NCBI RefSeq assembly: GCF_001686985.1
Contig: NZ_CP015318.1
Coordinates: 1-47,500, forward strand
Direction of reading: 5' to 3'
Length of the DNA stretch: 47,500 bases
From: Mesorhizobium amorphae CCNWGS0123
GTDB lineage: Bacteria > Pseudomonadota > Alphaproteobacteria > Rhizobiales > Rhizobiaceae
Shown one piece after another: positions 41,873-47,500 of this stretch. Position 1 is the first letter of the stretch. Every line of letters begins with the position of its first letter. The notes under the pieces are model-generated. The model worked only from the letters and a program-made list of their open reading frames with translations, was not told where the DNA came from and did no database searches. A program made the translations under genes and the position numbers.

Positions 41873-42985
41873 GTGACGGACAGCTTCATGCCCTCATCAT
41901 TTGAGTTCCCCGCAAGACCGGTCGCCCGCCATGTTCCCGATATCGACCACGCGGAAGCACTTGCCATCGTCCGCGAGCAAATAGCCTTGCTCGATCTCGA
42001 TCTCTCCGGGCTCACCGTGGTCGTTGGCACCGCGACGGGATACCAGGCGGTAGCCGCGACAGCCGCTGCGCTGGCCGATGCCGGCCGTGTCATAGCGCTC
42101 GCCGGCGAATTCCAAAGACTTTCGACCCTGGCGACGGCCGCCGAGGCCACCTTGGCATTTGCCAAGTACGCCAACGTCGCCGAGCGCGTCGAAGTGATGA
42201 ACCGCATCGACAGCCGCGGATGGCATGACGTCGATCTCCTCGCCAACGGTCTCCAGGTTGGGCCGATCCCGAGATCGCTCATCGAACTCCTGCCCCCTCA
42301 TGCGGTGGTTTCGCTGATGGCCGAACCATGGGAGCTTCGGCCCGGCATTGTGGACTTCGACAGCTGTGACGACGCCGGCATCAAAGTCGCGGCTCCCAAC
42401 CTCAGCCATCCGGCCATTAACCTGCTGCCTGAGCTCGCACGGCTATGCTGCATCATGCTCGACGAGGCCGGCGTCGAGCATGCCGGCGCAACAATCGCCC
42501 TTGTCTGCGATACGCCCTGTGCGCCATTCATCGAGCAGGCGCTGCGCGATCGTGGAGCGAGAGTGGGCGTTTTTGCGCATCCGTCGCTGCTGACCAACGG
42601 CAAATGGGATGTGATCGTTGCCGCGATGCGGCCCTCCGACAGACCGCCAATGGATATCAAAAGCCTGGGCCGCATTTCCGAGACCTCGCGCCACGCCTTG
42701 CTGGTGCAGTTCAGCGGCGAGATCGATCGCTCGGCCGCCAGCTACTTCGGCCTGAGGGTGTGGCCGCCGAAGCGACCCGCCCGCGGTCAACTGGGCCTGC
42801 CGCTGGACGTGCTCGGAGCGGCGCCGGCAATCCGCAAGCTGACAGGCGGGCTGAAGGCCGCCGAAGCTGCATATCGCGGCGAAGCGCTGGGACGCGATAG
42901 CGTCGGATTTATCGTGAACGCAAGGTCCGCGACGATCGAGCGGGGACGCGCCGGGACGCGCGCCGGCGTACATCTGTTGCGCTAA
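41873..42985 (+). CDS. Unknown protein with Rossmann-like halves
   Basis: I do not recognise this 370-residue protein. It starts at GTG 41873. The first half has LSGLTVVVGTATGYQAVAAT, DAGRVIALAGEFQRLSTLA and ERVEVMNRID, a strand-helix-strand order like a nucleotide- or SAM-binding fold. The second has AGATIALVCDTPCAPFIEQAL, RVGVFAHPSLLTNGKWDVIV and RHALLVQFSGEIDRSAASYFG. No membrane segment or signal is seen, so it is cytosolic. It lies between exoY and the LuxR-type regulator, convergent with the latter. It might be a dehydrogenase-like or sensor protein; there is no catalytic motif to decide. Confidence 0.6.
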   Translation: MTDSFMPSSFEFPARPVARHVPDIDHAEALAIVREQIALLDLDLSGLTVVVGTATGYQAVAATAAALADAGRVIALAGEFQRLSTLATAAEATLAFAKYANVAERVEVMNRIDSRGWHDVDLLANGLQVGPIPRSLIELLPPHAVVSLMAEPWELRPGIVDFDSCDDAGIKVAAPNLSHPAINLLPELARLCCIMLDEAGVEHAGATIALVCDTPCAPFIEQALRDRGARVGVFAHPSLLTNGKWDVIVAAMRPSDRPPMDIKSLGRISETSRHALLVQFSGEIDRSAASYFGLRVWPPKRPARGQLGLPLDVLGAAPAIRKLTGGLKAAEAAYRGEALGRDSVGFIVNARSATIERGRAGTRAGVHLLR

Positions 42986-43040
42986 GGCGATTCCAGGAAA
43001 AGTGCGTCGCGGTTTCCCGTCCGGAATCGCGCAAAGAATT
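42986..43040. repeat. Dispersed palindromic repeat, copy E (3'-truncated)
   Basis: GGCGATTCCAGGAAAAGTGC, GTTTCCCGTCCGGAATCGCG, CAAAGAATTGGAGAGC matches the left half of copy A; the end palindrome is missing. It begins immediately after the stop of the unknown gene, so it lies in its 3' transcript. Confidence 0.7.
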
Positions 43041-43141
43041 GGAGAGCCCGGAGGGAACCTCCGAGCATCAGGTCTGCGATCCGGACCTCAAGGATGACCG
43101 CCCCAAAATCGAGGCGACAATGCCCGGCGTCAGATCACCTG

Positions 43142-43164
43142 GGGCCGGTCTGGCAGGCCGGCCC
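43142..43164. terminator. Hairpin after the LuxR-type gene
   Basis: GGGCCGG (43142-43148) and CCGGCCC (43158-43164) form a 7-bp stem with a 9-base loop, 9 bases beyond the regulator's stop on the minus strand and in the convergent gap. No T-run follows on either strand; a weak terminator is likely. Confidence 0.4.
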
Positions 43165-43172
43165 AGTAGGCC

Positions 43173-43943
43173 TCAAAGCATCATCTCTCTGAGCTTGTAG
43201 GCTACCTCCGTGCGGTTCGTAGCCTTCAGCTTCTTCATGATGTTGCGGATGTGGACCTTGACGGTACTCTCGCAAAGGTTGAGCTCATAGGCGATTATCT
43301 TGTTCGCCTTGCCTTTTCTGAGCGCCTCCACGACAGCCGCTTCGCGCGTGGTGAACATGCCGGTGAGTGGACGGGCGCTGCTTGCTGTCGCGTGGATGAT
43401 CTCCCGAAGCGCCAGCACGCAGCTGGCGGGTACGAAGATTCCTCCGGCGCGAGCGAGACCAGTGGCCTCGGCAGCAACCTTCACTGTCACACTTGTCGGA
43501 ATGTAGCCCCGAGCACCACTTTCGAGCGCCGCGAGGATCTCGCCTGGCTCATCGGAATCCGCGACCACGATGACGGGCACGGCGCCGACCTCGGAAACGA
43601 AGTGCAAGAGCTCCGCCCGAACGCTCTGGTCGGTGACCCTTTTTGCTCCCAGAAGCACGAGGAAAGCTGATGGTTCGGCCGCGTCGGCGATATTGTGGAA
43701 TTCGTCGAGCGATCCCACGGCACTGACCCGTAAACTAGGATTGTGTTCGACAAGGCCGCGAGCGAGGCATTCCCGCTCAAGTGCTCGCTTGTCGATGATT
43801 ACGACAAGACCTTCGTTCGGGTGTCCGCCTTCAAGCCTAATCTTGCCGACACCACTGCTATCCGCCAGATGCCCATTATGTCCATTGTGTATAGCCACCC
43901 CCGTGGCACCATTCGAGAAATCGGGATTTTGAGAGTACACCAT
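43173..43943 (-). CDS. LuxR/FixJ-type transcriptional regulator with degenerate receiver domain
   Basis: A 256-residue protein. About 45 polar residues precede a receiver-like fold (GLVVIIDKRALERECLARGL, VIVVADSDEPGEILAALESGARGYIPTS). The usual phosphoacceptor Asp is replaced in FLVLLGAKR, and the conserved Thr/Ser and Lys are absent, so ordinary phosphorylation is unlikely. The C-terminal GerE helix-turn-helix is intact: TTREAAVVEALRKGKANKII, LNLCESTVKVHIRNIMKKL. AGGAG lies eight bases before ATG 43943. Such 'pseudo-receiver' LuxR proteins (VpsT-like) sometimes bind c-di-GMP or other ligands; here that is inference. Position at the end of the locus suggests control of polysaccharide genes. 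Confidence 0.85.
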   Translation of the reverse strand: MVYSQNPDFSNGATGVAIHNGHNGHLADSSGVGKIRLEGGHPNEGLVVIIDKRALERECLARGLVEHNPSLRVSAVGSLDEFHNIADAAEPSAFLVLLGAKRVTDQSVRAELLHFVSEVGAVPVIVVADSDEPGEILAALESGARGYIPTSVTVKVAAEATGLARAGGIFVPASCVLALREIIHATASSARPLTGMFTTREAAVVEALRKGKANKIIAYELNLCESTVKVHIRNIMKKLKATNRTEVAYKLREMML

Positions 43944-44533
43944 AGCCTTACTCCTGCTCTCCGTTGCCGATTTACTTTCTCTATATCCTCTCTTTTTCTT
44001 TGCCTGGCGCCCCACGCAAAGCATCTCGTGCGTGTGAACCGATAAGCCTCATCCACGGCATATCAGCCCTGCACGTTCACTGGGAGTAAATCTCAAGGAG
44101 TAAGGCATAAACGCCGATCCAACGCTCGACGTACGGTGCCACCCGCCACGCTCCGTTTAGGTAGCCCAGCCCGACCTACCTAAATGCATACTAAGGGTGC
44201 TGTGGAAAACTCGCATTAATCCCGGTTAACAATTTGGTAATTATATCTTAGGTGACTAATGTAATCCGAAAGGATGACAACCTTAGCTTGCAACGTCGAG
44301 TGTTACACTAAGAAGCTGAACGCCCCCCCGCCAATTAGCTCGCACCCCGACCACGGCAGTCGGGGTTCTTTTGGCAAGCAGAACTGCCTGGCTGGGAAGG
44401 CGGTCGAAAGCCCCGACCGTGACCACATGCGGCGAGCGGTCCTCCAAAATGGCGCGACAGCCCCCTGGCCGGCGCATCGCCTCGCACCGACGACGGTCGG
44501 TCACATGAACCCCGGAGGCAACGCAGACTTTCT
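43944..44533. other. Intergenic region between the LuxR-type and aminotransferase genes
   Basis: The 590 bases hold no gene I support. They contain an inverted repeat at 44156-44184 and an AT-rich stretch at about 44215-44270 (TTAACAATTTGGTAATTATA) that could be a promoter for the LuxR-type gene. The right part (44274-44533) is GC-rich again and covers the downstream end of the aminotransferase transcript. Confidence 0.4.
44156..44184. promoter_or_regulatory. Inverted repeat TTTAGGTAG-N11-CTACCTAAA, possible operator
   Basis: Arms at 44156-44164 and 44176-44184 are a perfect 9-bp dyad with an 11-base spacer, 213 bases upstream of the LuxR-type start, beside the AT-rich stretch. Two-turn symmetry suits a dimeric DNA-binding protein. 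The regulator itself is the first candidate, but nothing proves it. Confidence 0.4.
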
Positions 44534-45910
44534 TCAGCCCTGCGCCCGGACCTGCGGGAGGGCGGCGGTGAGCGACCGCTCGAATGCATCGACCAGCGTA
44601 TTGACCTGGGCCTCGGTGATGATCAGCGGCGGGCAGAAGGCGATCGCGTCGCCCATGTTGCGCGAGATGACGCCATTCTGCTGCAGCAATCCGTTGACCA
44701 GGGCGCCGAGCGCACCGGGCTTCCCCCACGGCGCCTTGCCAGCCTTGTCGGCGACCAGCTCGACGGCGGCGATCAGACCGACGCCGCGCACCTCGCCGAC
44801 GAGCGGATGCGAAGCGAGCCTGCGTAACCGGGCCTGCAGGTGCGCACCGACCGCACGCGCATTGCCGACAAGATCGCGCTCCTCGATCAGCTTGAGATTC
44901 TCCAGCGCCACGGCGGCGGCCACCGGATGGCCGCCGCCCGTGAAGCCATGCCCGAACGTGCCGATGCGGTCGCTCTCTTCCGCAATCGGCTCGAACACCC
45001 TCTCATTGATGAGCAGGGCAGAAATCGGCAGGTATGACGACGAGATCTGCTTGGACAGCACCATGATGTCGGGCCTGATGCCGAAGGTCTGCGAGCCGAA
45101 CATCTCGCCGGTCCGGCCAAAGCCGCAGATGACCTCGTCGGCCACGAGCAGGATGTCGTATTTCGACAGCACCGACTGGATCTTCTCCCAGTAGCCGACA
45201 GGCGGAACGATGACGCCGCCGGCGCCCATGATCGGTTCGCCGAAGAAGGCGGCGATGGTCTCCGGTCCCTCCGCAAGGATCAGCTTCTCGAGATCCCCGG
45301 CAAGACGGCTCGCGAACTGTTCTTCGCTTTCGCCCGGCTCGGCCTCGCGCCAGTAATGCGGCGTCGACGTGTGGAGCACGTTGGCGATCGGCAGGTCGAA
45401 TGACAGATGGTTGTTGGGCAGCCCGGTCAGGCTTGCCGCGGCAATCGTCACGCCGTGATAGCCGCGTTTGCGGCTGATGATCTTCTTGCGTGCCGACTGG
45501 CCGAGCGCATTCGACCGGTACCAGATCATCTTCATGGCCGTGTCGTTGGCCTCGGAACCCGAATTGGTGAAATACGCCTTGTTCATCGGGACCGGCGCCA
45601 TCTGGACCAGCCTTTCAGCCAGGTCGATCAGCGGCGAATGCGATTTCGAACCGAAGTCGTGATAATAGGGCAGCTTCGACATCTGCCTTGTGGCGGCGTC
45701 GACCAGACGCTTTTCCGAAAAGCCGACGGCTACGCTCCACAGGCCCGCCATCGCTTCGATGTAGCGATTGCCGGCCACATCCTCGACATAGATGCCGTCG
45801 CCCTTCTCGATGACCAGCGGGCCCGATTCCTGATGCTTGCGAGCATTGGTATAGCCATGCAGATGGTAGCGTATGTCACGGGCTTCAGGGGAATTGGGTC
45901 TGGCGTCCAT
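44534..45910 (-). CDS. Class III (omega) aminotransferase, PLP-dependent
   Basis: A 458-residue enzyme of the omega-amino-acid/putrescine:pyruvate type. Family marks: GLWSVAVGF, YFTNSGSEANDTAMK (phosphate site), SRKRGYHGVTIAAASLTGL, FFGEPIMGAGGVIVPPVGYW, LLVADEVICGFGRTG (the D that binds PLP) and LSKQISSSYLPISALL with the Schiff-base lysine, then GFTGGGHPVAAAVALE. ATG 45910 follows ACAGGAG by five bases; an in-frame ATG 45 bases upstream is less well placed. Its substrate is probably a diamine or beta-amino acid. It may belong functionally with the GS-like and ALDH genes at the left of the window but lies 39 kb away. Confidence 0.9.
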   Translation of the reverse strand: MDARPNSPEARDIRYHLHGYTNARKHQESGPLVIEKGDGIYVEDVAGNRYIEAMAGLWSVAVGFSEKRLVDAATRQMSKLPYYHDFGSKSHSPLIDLAERLVQMAPVPMNKAYFTNSGSEANDTAMKMIWYRSNALGQSARKKIISRKRGYHGVTIAAASLTGLPNNHLSFDLPIANVLHTSTPHYWREAEPGESEEQFASRLAGDLEKLILAEGPETIAAFFGEPIMGAGGVIVPPVGYWEKIQSVLSKYDILLVADEVICGFGRTGEMFGSQTFGIRPDIMVLSKQISSSYLPISALLINERVFEPIAEESDRIGTFGHGFTGGGHPVAAAVALENLKLIEERDLVGNARAVGAHLQARLRRLASHPLVGEVRGVGLIAAVELVADKAGKAPWGKPGALGALVNGLLQQNGVISRNMGDAIAFCPPLIITEAQVNTLVDAFERSLTAALPQVRAQG

Positions 45911-45994
45911 GACGGCTCCTGTCTGCATGCGTACGGGAACTGTCACCTGCTCCACTTGGGATTGCGCAGTTTCCTTCCTGCATGTTCACAAACG

Positions 45995-46052
45995 AAAACG
46001 GCCCGCACAAGGCGGGCCGTTTTCGAAACTTGGTTGCGGGGACAGGATTTGA
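45995..46052. repeat. 58-bp duplicate of the tRNA-fMet 3' end and its terminator
   Basis: These 58 bases are identical to 46138-46195: hairpin CGGCCCGCACAAGGCGGGCCG, then GAAACTTGG and the last 22 bases of the tRNA. After that the two copies diverge. The bases between (46053-46137) hold no gene. Duplication of a tRNA 3' end is the usual scar of site-specific integration. Confidence 0.8.
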
Positions 46053-46137
46053 CTTTTTCAGTCCCGCGGCGTCGGCTTCACCTCCTTGCGGGCCCCTGAT
46101 GAGGGCAAAAATCAACCGGCCACCACAGCGCAATACC

Positions 46138-46164
46138 AAAACGGCCCGCACAAGGCGGGCCGTT
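46138..46164 (-). terminator. Terminator of the rRNA/tRNA operon
   Basis: AAAACGGCCCGC (46138-46149) pairs with GCGGGCCGTTTT (46153-46164), giving a 12-bp stem ending in four T on the minus strand just after the tRNA 3' end. It is part of the duplicated 58-bp unit, so a second copy stands at 45995-46021. Confidence 0.8.
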
Positions 46165-46173
46165 TTCGAAACT

Positions 46174-46250
<77 letters not shown>

Positions 46251-46380
46251 TCAACCTTAGAAGTAAGCCGAAACTTACCGGATTCAAGCGCCGCCAAATG
46301 AAAGGGCCGCTTGCGCGGCCCGAAATCCCGTTTGGCGGGCCTAATCGTAAGGAGAAGATTTTTCAACGTGCGTTTGGCAG

Positions 46381-46496
46381 ACCTGGCAGCGACCTACTCT
46401 CCCGCGTCTTGAGACGAAGTACCATCAGCGCTGGAGCGTTTCACGGCCGAGTTCGGAATGGGATCGGGTGCAGCCGCTCCGCCATAACCACCAGGT
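46381..46496 (-). rRNA. rrf: 5S ribosomal RNA
   Basis: On the minus strand it runs from ACCTGGTGGTTATGGCGGAG through CCCGATCCCATTCCGAACTC to CGGGAGAGTAGGTCGCTGCC and AGGT. ACCTGG and CCAGGT close the end helix. Length of about 116 fits. Ends are set from the helix and may be off by a base or two. Confidence 0.93.
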
Positions 46497-46589
46497 CGGC
46501 AAAACGCACGTTGTTCGAGAAGCTGTTTTCTGTGCCATCCATCTCGGCGCAATCCAAAGGATTGTCGCCTCGATGGGCATAAGGAATGA

Positions 46590-47500
<911 letters not shown>

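Noticed and set aside
42049..42065. GGCGGTAGCC inside the unknown gene, like an ops core
   Set aside because: Only nine bases match, it lies within coding sequence, and the flanks do not resemble the two intergenic elements.
44274..45194. 306-codon plus-strand frame antisense to the aminotransferase
   Set aside because: Overlaps a complete PLP enzyme and looks like Ser/Thr/Arg-rich shadow translation.

Overview
High-GC alphaproteobacterial DNA, most likely from Mesorhizobium or a close Rhizobiales relative. The evidence is the ExoF/ExoY-type polysaccharide genes, the type I secretion pair, a dispersed 'TTCCAGGAAAAGTGCG...' palindromic repeat of a kind I associate with rhizobial intergenic DNA, and an rRNA operon of the order 23S-5S-tRNA-fMet at the right edge, read on the minus strand.

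Layout. (1) 1-5.4 kb, plus strand: the end of a glycosyltransferase-like gene, three tandem small cupins, an aldehyde dehydrogenase, a GntR/FadR-type regulator and a glutamine-synthetase-like gamma-glutamylamide synthetase. From about 0.23 to 4.5 kb nearly every gene is broken by single-base indels while the encoded residues stay conserved, so this stretch is either low-quality sequence or very recently disrupted. (2) 5.4-7.0 kb, minus: a ThuA-like protein and a Crp/Fnr regulator. (3) 7.5-29.3 kb: a membrane protein (minus), then a long plus-strand surface-polysaccharide arm: Wzc-like co-polymerase/BY-kinase, NusG/RfaH-like antiterminator, a nucleotidyltransferase-like/thymidylate-kinase-like protein, GT4 glycosyltransferase, ExoF-like export protein, type I secretion ABC ATPase and membrane-fusion protein, PAPS sulfotransferase, Wzx-type flippase, and two large modular repeat proteins that are probable type I cargo. 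One of the two ends in a purple-acid-phosphatase domain and an RTX-like tail. (4) 29.6-39.8 kb, minus: Wzy-like polymerase, a P-loop kinase-like protein, a Tat-exported beta-helix protein, a pyruvate kinase-ATP sulfurylase fusion, APS kinase, a CPA2 antiporter, a PqqD-HprK fusion, a nucleotidyltransferase and a small Tat-signal protein. (5) 40-44 kb: a small membrane protein, ExoY-type initiating sugar transferase, an unknown Rossmann-like protein and a LuxR-type regulator with a degenerate receiver. (6) 44.5-47.5 kb: class III aminotransferase, tRNA-fMet with a duplicated 3' end, 5S and 23S rRNA.

How it may work together. ExoY would start the lipid-linked repeat unit, the GT would extend it, Wzx flip it, Wzy polymerise it, and Wzc plus the ExoF-like protein export it. 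The PK-Sat fusion and CysC would make PAPS, which the sulfotransferase at 19.8 kb would use, so I infer a sulfated polysaccharide. The NusG/RfaH-like protein probably keeps polymerase reading these long operons. An ops-like element (core TGCGGTAGCGTG) lies just after its gene, and a 22/26-matching relative lies on the minus strand in the leader of the Wzy-headed arm. The PqqD-HprK fusion, nucleotidyltransferase and Tat peptide look like a separate, uncharacterised peptide- or surface-modifying cassette.
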